DNA of 64,000 bases from Phytophthora colocasiae (lineage: Eukaryota > Oomycota > Peronosporomycetes > Peronosporales > Peronosporaceae), in contig JAGKQI010000045.1 in NCBI GenBank assembly GCA_018806915.1, forward strand, positions 620,001 through 684,000. Direction: 5' to 3'. A program made the translations under genes and the position numbers. Numbering within the stretch: the stretch's first letter is position 1; each line of letters starts with the position of its first letter. This document shows positions 34,089 to 43,673 of this stretch, piece after piece. The notes below the pieces were generated by a model. It ran no database searches. It was given only the letters and a program-made list of their open reading frames with translations, and was not told the origin of the DNA.

Positions 34089-34311
34089 GGAAAGATCAGC
34101 TCATGCAGCACGCACCGCACCCTGTCCCGCATTACCCCACGTCTCGTCTTTCTTGAAGCAACAGGGCGATTCATACATAGTTTTAGCCATATCACTAGCG
34201 CGACGAGGTCTCAGGGAAATGGCGCTTGAACACTACTTCTCAGAACGAAGAACGAGAGCGAACTTCTCCTCGCCCAACTAACGGCGGTATTCATGACCAA
34301 CAAACTTAACA

Positions 34312-34331
34312 GCACATTTTCCAATTTGCTC
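34312..34331 (+). promoter_or_regulatory. INR/FPR-like core promoter of the OB-fold gene
   Basis: CACATTTTCCAATTTGCTC matches the oomycete initiator plus flanking element (CAATTTGCT) and closely resembles the effector promoter at 55003. It lies about 50 bp upstream of the ATG at 34381. Confidence 0.6.
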
Positions 34332-34380
34332 GGCAGTCCAACACTCCGCTTCTCATAACGCCAGCATTATCCTGCTATCC

Positions 34381-35161
34381 ATGCCTCCCAAGAAACACGC
34401 AAAGCTACAGCAAGTTGATGAGCCGACACCGCCATCCTCCTCAACGTACATGCCTACACCGGCAAACGTCTCGCTCCTGGGCAAGTCATCTTCTCCCTTA
34501 TTGTCTCCACCGCGTCCAGCGCCCAAACATGAGCGCACTGCTACGAAGTCACTGCCTACCGAGTACGTCTCGCCAGTTAAGAAACTCAAAAAATCGATGG
34601 AGCAACACAAACGCCGTTTCGTTGACACCATTGAAGGTACCTCCTTGTTTCTAATTTGTTTTTATGTTCTAACATATATGATCTCACCTAGATTTACGCG
34701 ACTTCATCACGAACAATGACATGGATGACCTCAACACCCGAGCCTCTGTGCGAGTTCAAGGACGAGTCTTATGGATGCGCAACGATCAAGTGAATAATAC
34801 AACGCGTTACCTCCGCATCTACCTTGGCGAACAGCGAGCGTCCGAGACGCTGGACGAACAAGTAGCGGTAATTTTGCGTTGCTAGCGGCTCACTACAGCC
34901 CTTCCCTTCAGCTCATGTACATGCACTCACCATAACGTTTTGCACGCTCTCTAGATCTTTCAAGAGGCACAACAGGATGACCCGTTCGAAGCCAACCAGT
35001 ACCTGCTTACGGTGTCGCTCTACGACATCAACGCTGACAATCCAATGCTCCCGCAACCAGGAACGATCATCTCGTTCGCACCCACCAAGTTGCGCGTCTA
35101 CCGCGACTGCTGTCAGCTCGACACCAAGCTTCACCTCATCAACGTAATTACGCCACCATGA
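34381..35161 (+). CDS. Small OB-fold-like nucleic-acid-binding protein (hypothetical)
   Basis: Three exons: 34381-34636, 34692-34867 and 34955-35161. Introns are 55 nt (GTACCT...CTAG) and 87 nt (GTAATT...CTAG), and all phases match, giving 212 residues. The first 85 residues are Pro/Ser-rich and basic (possible nuclear signal SPVKKLKKSMEQHKRR). The remainder is predicted beta-rich: TRASVRVQGRVLWMRND, TRYLRIYLGE, QYLLTVSLYDIN, PGTIISFAPTKLRVYRDC and TKLHLINVI. A G-R-V strand, a partner strand pair and an IISF-type strand are typical of OB folds in small replication or telomere factors. The family assignment is inference, and no specific protein is recognised. Confidence 0.7.
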
Positions 35162-35226
35162 AGCAACTATTGCATTTGAATGATCGCACATACCAGTAAC
35201 CCACTCATTCAAACACTTATTTCACT

Positions 35227-37023
35227 ATGTACACACAATCATTACGCTACGTACCATCCTTGATACGTCTGTGCCGTGGCCAAAACCACTTTCAAGCGTC
35301 CTACCTGACGAAAAACAACTTAGCCATAATCGTTCACAAATTTCATACAGATTCGAACTACAAACCCGGAGCCTTTGGTCCGGTACGCAATCTCTTTGGT
35401 GCCTTAATGATGGCGATCTCTCGAGTAGCTCCTATAGACCCGTCATCTTTGTTCTCAACAGGACCAGGTAGAAGCATTCGAAGTGTTGTAACCACTCGAG
35501 AGACTGATGTATCCGGTCCAACAATTGAGGACCTTTTCGTCCCTGAGAGGAAGATGAAGCACACGAGCAGTCAATTACGACTGCAGTTGCAATGGTCTAG
35601 CGCTTTTAAGATGCAGGTTGTTGTAGTACGTAACGCTGTTATCTGTTGTGTCTGTGCTGGAGTGGCCAATGGCGCATTCTACATTGGTAACGCGTTCGCC
35701 TTCAAGTCGTCGGTGGATCAATCTCTCCGGGAGTTTACGATGGCTATGTTGGTCTGGATGGCAATAACGTACGCTGTCATTATGACGCTCGCTCACTTGC
35801 CGTCGATCATGACGCAGAAGTTCGTTGGAAGTCCAAATACTCGTCCGAGTTTCTGGTTCTGCGCCAAGAAACTCATGAAAAGGTCCCGGATCGCTTTCGT
35901 GGTTACACTCACAGGAATGATTGCATTGGGAGTCATCGTTCAGAACACGTCGCTGATGCACGAGTATTTCCGCTTTCGAATCCACTTTTATCTGGCTGTG
36001 GTGAATAATCTAACGTTCACAGCAGGAATTACACTCGCAGTGAGGCGGATTTACTATGAAGAGACTTACCAAGGTCGCGATCGTCGCTGTGCATTCAATA
36101 ATCAACCCGAACCGAGATCTCCTAGTTCTCCACAGCCTCAGAAAGCCCATCGACCGCCAAAGTATCGTACCCCAACCTACTGGCGCGAGTATCTGAATCA
36201 AGTGCCTAATGCTCTACTCATTGTAGTGGCTGGAGGCTACGTCCACACTGTACTGTCATGGTGGGCGGAGATCCAAGAGCAAACAGCCGTGGTGTTCTTT
36301 ACCATCTTTGGTGTCGTGCTCAAGCTCAGTCTTCAAGAAGTTGCGAGGCACATCGTACTGAAGAAGAGGATCCGCAGCACGCGAACTATGTGTCTTCTTG
36401 TCGGAGTTCCGACTGTATTGATCGACACGCAATCTCGGATTGTACTGCTTGGGACGCAAACAAACAACTTTATGGTCTGTGGAACGTTCGCACTAGCAAT
36501 TGTTGAGCTTTCATTGCGTGCTGCAAAAGCTGCTTTCGTCGTCTGGACTACTCGTCGTCGCTAAAAAGCTCTGCAAGATAAACTACAGGAGATTTCAGTA
36601 GCTCGTTCACGTCCAAACTCAAAGGAACAAGTGGCTTCACTACCTTCTCCTGAATCGGTCAAGCTGGAATACGAATTGTGGAGACGTCAAGTTATTTCCT
36701 ACCATACTGCAGAACTAACCACAGACATGTATGCAGAGTATATCGCTATTGGATGCTCCCAATCGATCGTATTTTGGTGGCTTGGACATCCGTTATACCC
36801 AGTTCTACAAATTGATGGAGGTGCTGCATTATCTGAGCTTGATCTCTCAAGACTACGCTTCAACCAAGTGGTTATGTTGGGTTTCCAGTCTATTGTGGAG
36901 GTTTTCGTAGACTACGTGTGCGTTGTAATGGAGATTGCAGCGGGTATTGAATTTGATCGAATTGAAGGACTCAGTACATTTCTAGGTGCACTGTTCGCAA
37001 CCATGGCAGTCATCAATATTAAC
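35227..37023 (+). pseudogene. Multi-TM membrane protein, gene 1 of tandem pair (stop codon, split by Crypton)
   Basis: The frame starts with ATG at 35227. Residues 1-120 are of low complexity. Membrane segments follow at about 135-158, 172-192, 220-242, 255-275, 328-346, 362-378 and 412-430. It is a close paralogue of 41912-43585 (shared VQNTSLMHEYF, HFYL, RRIYY, VLIDTQSRI, LLGTQTN). TAA at 36562-36564 interrupts the frame right after TTRRR, where the paralogue has Ala. The frame continues open to 37023 (EYIAIGCSQSIVFWWLGHPLYP) and is then cut by two Crypton copies. The last 11 codons plus stop lie at 41764-41799. No known family is recognised. Unless the stop is read through, the product ends at 445 residues. 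Confidence 0.8.
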
Positions 37024-39394
37024 TTCTACGGAAAACGTCGTGCAAAACTGATGTTTCATATGGATTTCGCCGTGCAGAATGGCCGGTGAATTCCCACCAT
37101 GCGAAGGTGGCATGCATACAAATATCAAGCTAAACGGCTGCCATGCGAAGATGTCATGGAATTCGTCGTGCACTTTGTACCACGAATTCTTATTGGATAA
37201 AACGGTGATTGACAAACAGGGGACACTTCAATCAAGCACTACAATCAATGTGTTATGACTTAAACTCACGCGCAAGTGTCCGCCACGATAACTGCTCCAG
37301 TCTCCGCACTCTTCCCTTTGTAGATGTCGAGCTAAATGGAAGTCGAGTTTTAACCTGCTCAAACAACAGTCCTGCTGCGTCTGTCGATCTATGTGCTCGC
37401 TTAATTTCATCTTGAGTCAGTAGCCCTTGGATGAGAAGCATCACTCTTCGTAGTTCTGATAATCGATTCCGTTGCAGTCTCGATGACATATCGTGCTTTG
37501 TAAGTAGCCGTAACGGAGGGTTACCAGCACACCAACACTGCCAGACAACTCGAATCGTTCCTGAAGGCAACACAAATTCCTTTGGCACTCTGTGAAAAGA
37601 GCCGTCCCACAACATGAGTTGAGCCTGCCCAACAGTATTGTCCGAATGAGGAGTTAGGCTCTCATCACCTACGGTATGTTCGACGGGTTGCAGCAAACTT
37701 GACCGGGCCAACACCGATGCAAATGCCGCCTCAAGTGCTTCCATAGTCATGACAGAACCGTTAATGTGGCGCTTCAGAGCATTTTCAAATGATTCTGAAA
37801 AGGTATCGCGCATACAAGCTAGCTCAGCCTTGTAACACGACAGCTCAACCATTAAACCGACGTGTGGGGGGATTCCAGTAGCAGTGATGTAATCGTCCAC
37901 TTGGCATTTTCTGCATTCAACTCGCTGTTGCAGCCACTGCAATTGGGGCTCGTTGTTCACATTAAATAGTGGCGTGTCAAAAAGTAAATGAGTCGGAGGT
38001 AGATTTTGCTGCAAATAGGTTTTGTGATACAGCAATGATGCCAATCCAAATTGGCAAATCTGCCTCAGATTTGGAGGCACACCAGGAAAAATAGCATCCA
38101 GCGCAACTTGGATGCGTTGTCGTAGTTCTAATGAATCCTGGGTTTGTCCACTTCGAGTATTAAAAAACGGCGGTAAAATCGCAAAGTCAGGAGAGTCAAA
38201 CGGAAGTCCAGCTACATAGCGACCAACCACCATGTCACCAGCGGCTTCAAACCGAACGTACTTGTCTTGAACCCCTGGTAGTGTCCAGCCAGCTCGAAGG
38301 CAGATAGACGCTGCGGAAGGTCCCGATGTCGAACAGCTACTGACATAAGTCGCTGCGCCCTTCCTCGCCGAGTGAGTACCAAATGCACCATGTGTCATGC
38401 CTGCTTCAGTGAGAACGTCACGCATCAGATCTCCACAAAGAACACTTTTTAACACTTTGAGGAATCGATTGTACTGATTTCCACCTGGGAAGAGCTTGCC
38501 ATCCTGTGTAAAGCCCATTATCGCAAAATAAATCGCAATTCCCAGCACAGGACATACTTCTGGCATAGTAGGATTTGCATACACGTGCCTAGGGTCACGG
38601 GGACGACTACCGTCCTGGTCGTTTTTCATGTGAGCGAATGTAATTGTCATTGAGTCTTCACGCCAAGTAAGATGCCCATAACGAATTGATTCTGTGCTTT
38701 TGGCTCGACACATAAGGTTCCAAGACATAAGAAGAAAGATATGACCAAACACGTCCTGTTTCCTGCTAGACTGTATCATAGCTTTCGCCACCGCTCTGTA
38801 CATTGAGAAACTGAAAGGTTCCTTTCCTTCGCAAAGGGATTCGTTTCTGTTCTGAGCAACTCTAGCCACAGTGTGATGTAGTCCCTTAAAAAAACGTCTC
38901 ATTCGGGAGTCAAAATCTTTGGGCCGGGCACAGTCTGTTGAAGAGAAAAGATACACAATTGCAGACCGTACGTTGCCGAAGGTTGACTTCCCAGTTACAC
39001 CACGCTGTTCCATCGACGTAAGGTACCTCATGCAATCTTGAGTCGATAGAATCTCCAAACACACAGGACTTTGCATTGGAACTTGAGATAGCCATGCAGC
39101 AATGACCTCTTCGTCGCTAGTAGGAAGTTCGTGGAATGCGTTCACAAAGAGGATTCGTTTGCGTTCTTCGTCTGTATTATCATATAGCCACTTCACGAAG
39201 CGAGTAATGCTTCTGATGTACGTATACTTCGTCTTCTCCGCCGTCGTATTGCTTAGCACCTCCCCCACGCGTGCATCTAGGTCGTCCATCGTTTGGAATC
39301 CAATGTGAGGTCGGTCTAAATATAAATTTCAGCCAATAGAAACACGTCAAATATTTGTCGTGCACACTGCACGATGAATTCACTCCACCTATAC
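37024..39394 (-). mobile_element. Crypton copy 1 (tyrosine-recombinase DNA transposon)
   Basis: A 2371-bp unit is repeated head to tail as 39395-41763. The left end is TTCTACGGAAAAC, directly after AC of the target; the right end is CCACCTATAC. There are no inverted repeats and no target duplication beyond a shared AC, as expected for a tyrosine-recombinase element. Subterminal DNA at the left (37038-37190) holds a TCGTGCA motif and an 18-bp direct repeat (37097-37114 and 37141-37158). The right end holds TCGTGCA-CAC-TGCACGA (39358-39374). The only gene is a full-length recombinase on the minus strand. Confidence 0.92.
37253..39289 (-). CDS. Crypton tyrosine recombinase, intact
   Basis: The product is 678 residues from ATG at 39289 (MDDLDARVG). 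The N-terminal core-binding region (about 1-150) includes TKYTYIRSITRFVKWLY. The catalytic domain has Arg195 (LMCRAKSTESIRYGHL), the His-X-X-Arg box (THSARKG, His306 and Arg309), and Trp335 with nucleophile candidate Tyr344 (RAGWTLPGVQDKYVRF). The C-terminal half (about 380-678) includes CRKC and a region like the GCR1_C DNA-binding domain (LWDGSFHRVPKEF, IRVVWQCWCAGNPPLRLL). The enzyme would cut and rejoin DNA through a 3'-phosphotyrosine link, excising and integrating a circle. No stops or shifts are present, so this copy may be active. Confidence 0.9.
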   Translation of the reverse strand: MDDLDARVGEVLSNTTAEKTKYTYIRSITRFVKWLYDNTDEERKRILFVNAFHELPTSDEEVIAAWLSQVPMQSPVCLEILSTQDCMRYLTSMEQRGVTGKSTFGNVRSAIVYLFSSTDCARPKDFDSRMRRFFKGLHHTVARVAQNRNESLCEGKEPFSFSMYRAVAKAMIQSSRKQDVFGHIFLLMSWNLMCRAKSTESIRYGHLTWREDSMTITFAHMKNDQDGSRPRDPRHVYANPTMPEVCPVLGIAIYFAIMGFTQDGKLFPGGNQYNRFLKVLKSVLCGDLMRDVLTEAGMTHGAFGTHSARKGAATYVSSCSTSGPSAASICLRAGWTLPGVQDKYVRFEAAGDMVVGRYVAGLPFDSPDFAILPPFFNTRSGQTQDSLELRQRIQVALDAIFPGVPPNLRQICQFGLASLLYHKTYLQQNLPPTHLLFDTPLFNVNNEPQLQWLQQRVECRKCQVDDYITATGIPPHVGLMVELSCYKAELACMRDTFSESFENALKRHINGSVMTMEALEAAFASVLARSSLLQPVEHTVGDESLTPHSDNTVGQAQLMLWDGSFHRVPKEFVLPSGTIRVVWQCWCAGNPPLRLLTKHDMSSRLQRNRLSELRRVMLLIQGLLTQDEIKRAHRSTDAAGLLFEQVKTRLPFSSTSTKGRVRRLEQLSWRTLAREFKS

Positions 39395-41763
39395 TTCTAC
39401 GGAAAACGTCGTGCAAAACTGATGTTTCATATGGATTTCGCCGTGCAGAATGGCCGGTGAATTCCCACCATGCGAAGGTGGCATGCATACAAATATCAAG
39501 CTAAACGGCTGCCATGCGAAGATGTCATGGAATTCGTCGTGCACTTTGCACCACGAATTCTTATTGGATAAAACGGTGATTGACAAACAGGGGACACTTC
39601 AATCAAGCACTACAATCAATGTGTTATGACTTAAACTCACGCGCAAGTGTCCGCCACGATAACTGCTCCAGTCTCCGCACTCTTCCCTTTGTAGATGTCG
39701 AGCTAAATGGAAGTCGAGTTTTAACCTGCTCAAACAACAGTCCTGCTGCGTCTGTCGATCTATGTGCTCGCTTAATTTCATCTTGAGTCAGTAGCCCTTG
39801 GATGAGAAGCATCACTCTTCGTAGTTCTGATAATCGATTCCGTTGCAGTCTCGATGACATATCGTGCTTTGTAAGTAGCCGTAACGGAGGGTTACCAGCA
39901 CACCAACACTGCCAGACAACTCGAATCGTTCCTGAAGGCAACACAAATTCCTTTGGCACTCTGTGAAAAGAGCCGTCCCACAACATGAGTTGAGCCTGCC
40001 CAATAGTATTGTCCGAATGAGGAGTTAGGCTCTCATCACCTACGGTATGTTCGACGGGTTGCAGCAAACTTGACCGGGCCAACACCGATGCAAATGCCGC
40101 CTCAAGTGCTTCCATAGTCATGACAGAACCGTTAATGTGGCGCTTCAGAGCATTTTCAAATGATTCTGAAAAGGTATCGCGCATACAAGCTAGCTCAGCC
40201 TTGTAACACGACAGCTCAACCATTAAACCGACGTGTGGGGGGATTCCAGTAGCAGTGATGTAATCGTCCACTTGGCATTTTCTGCATTCAACTCGCTGTT
40301 GCAGCCACTGCAATTGGGGCTCGTTGTTCACATTAAATAGTGGCGTGTCAAAAGTAAATGAGTCGGAGGTAGATTTTGCTGCAAATAGGTTTTGTGATAC
40401 AGCAATGATGCCAATCCAAATTGGCAAATCTGCCTCAGATTTGGAGGCACACCAGGAAAAATAGCATCCAGCGCAACTTGGATGCGTTGTCGTAGTTCTA
40501 ATGAATCCTGGGTTTGTCCACTTCGAGTATTAAAAACGGCGGTAAAATCGCAAAGTCAGGAGAGTCAAACGGAAGTCCAGCTACATAGCGACCAACCACC
40601 ATGTCACCAGCGGCTTCAAACCGAACGTACTTGTCTTGAACCCCTGGTAGTGTCCAGCCAGCTCGAAGGCAGATAGACGCTGCGGAAGGTCCCGATGTCG
40701 AACAGCTACTGACATAAGTCGCTGCGCCCTTCCTCGCCGAGTGAGTACCAAATGCACCATGTGTCATGCCTGCTTCAGTGAGAACGTCACGCATCAGATC
40801 TCCACAAAGAACACTTTTTAACACTTTGAGGAATCGATTGTACTGATTTCCACCTGGGAAGAGCTTGCCATCCTGTGTAAAGCCCATTATCGCAAAATAA
40901 ATCGCAATTCCCAGCACAGGACATACTTCTGGCATAGTAGGATTTGCATACACGTGCCTAGGGTCACGGGGACGACTACCGTCCTGGTCGTTTTTCATGT
41001 GAGCGAATGTAATTGTCATTGAGTCTTCACGCCAAGTAAGATGCCCATAACGAATTGATTCTGTGCTTTTGGCTCGACACATAAGGTTCCAAGACATAAG
41101 AAGAAAGATATGACCAAACACGTCCTGTTTCCTGCTAGACTGTATCATAGCTTTCGCCACCGCTCTGTACATTGAGAAACTGAAAGGTTCCTTTCCTTCG
41201 CAAAGGGATTCGTTTCTGTTCTGAGCAACTCTAGCCACAGTGTGATGTAGTCCCTTAAAAAAACGTCTCATTCGGGAGTCAAAATCTTTGGGCCGGGCAC
41301 AGTCTGTTGAAGAGAAAAGATACACAATTGCAGACCGTACGTTGCCGAAGGTTGACTTCCCAGTTACACCACGCTGTTCCATCGACGTAAGGTACCTCAT
41401 GCAATCTTGAGTCGATAGAATCTCCAAACACACAGGACTTTGCATTGGAACTTGAGATAGCCATGCAGCAATGACCTCTTCGTCGCTAGTAGGAAGTTCG
41501 TGGAATGCGTTCACAAAGAGGATTCGTTTGCGTTCTTCGTCTGTATTATCATATAGCCACTTCACGAAGCGAGTAATGCTTCTGATGTACGTATACTTCG
41601 TCTTCTCCGCCGTCGTATTGCTTAGCACCTCCCCCACGCGTGCATCTAGGTCGTCCATCGTTTGGAATCCAATGTGAGGTCGGTCTAAATATAAATTTCA
41701 GCCAATAGAAACACGTCAAATATTTGTCGTGCACACTGCACGATGAATTCACTCCACCTATAC
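39395..41763 (-). mobile_element. Crypton copy 2, head-to-tail with copy 1
   Basis: This 2369-bp unit is almost identical to copy 1. The differences I see are two single-base deletions in A-runs and about two substitutions (for example T/C near 37179 versus 39550, and C/T near 37635 versus 40004). The junction between copies (39393-39395) keeps the same AC and end sequences as the outer borders, with no extra bases. The right border joins ATATCTAG of the host gene. Confidence 0.92.
39624..41658 (-). pseudogene. Crypton copy 2 tyrosine recombinase, two frameshifts
   Basis: The protein is the same as in copy 1 up to residue about 376 (PPF), including all catalytic residues. A lost A in an A-run (about 40532) shifts the frame, and a second lost A (about 40350) shifts it again before the GCR1-like region resumes. 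The N-terminal 386-residue piece ends LILEVDKPRIH. It keeps the full catalytic domain but lacks the C-terminal DNA-binding half. Both lesions are homopolymer contractions, so sequencing error should be considered. Confidence 0.85.
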
Positions 41764-41799
41764 ATATCTAGTGGTGTGTATCTTGGCTACATCCGCTAA
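41764..41799 (+). pseudogene. 3' end of membrane gene 1 beyond the Crypton array
   Basis: The 12 codons ISSGVYLGYIR and TAA align with the C-terminal ISSVIYLSFNGTN of the neighbouring paralogue. They continue in phase from NIN at 37023. This fixes the insertion point between 37023 and 41764. Confidence 0.85.
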
Positions 41800-41823
41800 A
41801 AATAAATAAATAAATAAATAATT
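41796..41823. repeat. (AAAT)n microsatellite
   Basis: Five to six AAAT units follow directly after the membrane gene 1 stop codon, probably in its 3' UTR. Confidence 0.8.
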
Positions 41824-41867
41824 TTGACCTTCTATCAATAGAAAATAATATTCCAAGCAAAACGTTT

Positions 41868-41927
41868 GTCCATCATGTTGAAGTTATTTTGGACAAAGTC
41901 CATCATGTTGAAGTTATTTTGGACAAA
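41868..41927. repeat. 30-bp tandem duplication upstream of membrane gene 2
   Basis: The 30-bp unit starting GTCCATCATGTTGAAG occurs twice in a row with no mismatch seen. Its second copy overlaps the point where the open frame of gene 2 begins (in-frame TGA at 41909-41911). Confidence 0.85.
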
Positions 41928-43585
41928 GGACAAGTTGTCAAGGCCGATATGACGTCTCAGGCTCCGATTCTAGCAAGTTCCGTGTATCTCCACACATTCC
42001 TTCCTCTTCTTTTACTTCTGCTACTTCAGAACACACAGTAAACGATGCTATCGTCTCCAAATCGGCCATCGCATTACTCCCTCAACCTCAAGTTCAACAC
42101 TATAGTAATCAACTACGTTTCCAGTTGCAATGGCGTGCAGCAGCTAAGATCCAGTTCTTAATGTTTCGCAATACTATCGGCTGTGTGGTTGCTGCAGGCT
42201 TGGCGAACGGATGCTTCTACTCTGGGAATATTTTCTCGTTGAAATCTTCAAAAAAACAATCTCGACCGGAATTTCTAATGGCTACTTTGGTGTGGACTGC
42301 AATAGTCCACTCTATGAAGATGACGGCAGCTTACTTACCTTCACTGCTGACTCAACGTTTCCTGGAGTTCCCAGGGTATAAACCTACGATCTTCTTCTGC
42401 TTCAAGAAACTTACGAAGAAAACAAGTCCGTATCTCGCCGTTTGCCTGATAAATATGATCGGAATCGGACTACTCGTCCAGAATACGTCGCTGATGCACG
42501 AGTACTTCGACTACAAGACCCATTTTTACTTAGGCAACTTGTCTAACTTGATTTTCACAACAGGAATCGCGATTTCAGCTCGGAGGATTTACTACCAAGA
42601 AACCGACCAAGGCCATGAACGACGTAGTGCGCTAAACGACATCTCTGATCCAAGACAAACGCGTTTTCCAGCTGGGACGGCCGCTTCTCGACCGCATAAA
42701 GCACCAAAATTCCGTTCGATGAGCTTCTGGCGCGAATATCGCATCCAGTTCCCAAATGCTGTTCACGTTTGGGTGTGTGGCATCTTCGTCCACGTTGTTT
42801 CCTGGTACGGAGTTTTAAACCGAGGAACAATGGTGATTATGGGCTTTAAAGTTTTCGGAATTGTCCTGAAACTTGCTCTTCAAGAGGCAGCAAGGCATTA
42901 TATCCTCAAGAAGAAGATCCGCAGTTTCCGGACGATGTGTGTATTGGTGGGACTTCCGACTGTTCTGATTGATACTCAATCCCGGATTATCCTGTTAGGA
43001 ACTCAGACCAATTCGTTCCTAGTAGCAGGGACTTTCATCATGGCAGTGGCTGAACTGGGTCTTCGGGTGGGAAAAGCAGCATTTATCTTTTGGACAATTC
43101 GAAGACGAGCAAGTGCCCTAGAAATCGAGTTACGAAACCTATCGGAACGGCCACAAGGAGATCCTTCTACCGCAGCTCTCAAGCTGGAGTTTGAGCTCTG
43201 GAAAATACAGATCATTTCGTACTACACAGCCGAATTGACGGCCGACATGTACGCAGAGTATATCGCTATTGGCTGCTCCCAATCGATCGTGTTCTGGTGG
43301 GTTGGCCATCCGCTTTATCCAGCGCTGCAATTGGATACTGGGAACGCGATGAATCTGCACGACGTTGAGATGTGGAGATTTAACCAAGTGGCGATGCTCG
43401 CATTTCAGTTTGTGATTGAAATCTTCGTCGATTATCTTTGTGTAGTCTTGGAAATGGCCGCAGGTATCGATTTCGAGCGAATTGAAAGTCTGAGCACGTT
43501 TTTAGGGGTTCTATTCATGATGATGGCTGTGCTGAACATCAATATCTCCAGTGTGATCTACCTGAGTTTCAATGGGACGAATTAA
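41912..43585 (+). CDS. Multi-TM membrane protein, gene 2 of tandem pair
   Basis: The frame is open from 41912 to the stop at 43585. No ATG occurs before 42161, although the paralogue's similarity extends upstream to about 42095 (NQLRFQLQW). The start may therefore lie in an upstream exon or may have been lost. At least seven hydrophobic segments are seen (for example GCVVAAGLANGCFYSGNIF, YLAVCLINMIGIGLLVQNTS, NLIFTTGIAISARRIYY, HVWVCGIFVHVVSWYGV, FLVAGTFIMAVAELGL, FQFVIEIFVDYLCVVLEMAAG). The conserved core EYIAIGCSQSIVFWWVGHPLYPALQ suggests a membrane-embedded functional region. The family is unknown to me. It ends 88 bp before the Sfi1-like gene. Confidence 0.75.
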   Translation, partial: SYFGQRTSCQGRYDVSGSDSSKFRVSPHIPSSSFTSATSEHTVNDAIVSKSAIALLPQPQVQHYSNQLRFQLQWRAAAKIQFLMFRNTIGCVVAAGLANGCFYSGNIFSLKSSKKQSRPEFLMATLVWTAIVHSMKMTAAYLPSLLTQRFLEFPGYKPTIFFCFKKLTKKTSPYLAVCLINMIGIGLLVQNTSLMHEYFDYKTHFYLGNLSNLIFTTGIAISARRIYYQETDQGHERRSALNDISDPRQTRFPAGTAASRPHKAPKFRSMSFWREYRIQFPNAVHVWVCGIFVHVVSWYGVLNRGTMVIMGFKVFGIVLKLALQEAARHYILKKKIRSFRTMCVLVGLPTVLIDTQSRIILLGTQTNSFLVAGTFIMAVAELGLRVGKAAFIFWTIRRRASALEIELRNLSERPQGDPSTAALKLEFELWKIQIISYYTAELTADMYAEYIAIGCSQSIVFWWVGHPLYPALQLDTGNAMNLHDVEMWRFNQVAMLAFQFVIEIFVDYLCVVLEMAAGIDFERIESLSTFLGVLFMMMAVLNINISSVIYLSFNGTN

Positions 43586-43673
43586 CAAGAATGTTCAAGC
43601 GTCTCAGTACATTTTCATCTGAAACGACCACCCCTTGAACGAGAAACTGCAGGTGAGTCCGAAGTGAAAGAAG

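Noticed and set aside
33643..34281. Plus-strand 212-codon frame
   Set aside because: It lies opposite the SET-domain remnant, whose conserved AWS/SET motifs are on the minus strand. This frame has no domain.
37024..41763. LTR interpretation of the 2.37-kb direct repeat
   Set aside because: Each repeat contains a full recombinase gene and nothing lies between the copies, so these are tandem elements, not LTRs around a body.
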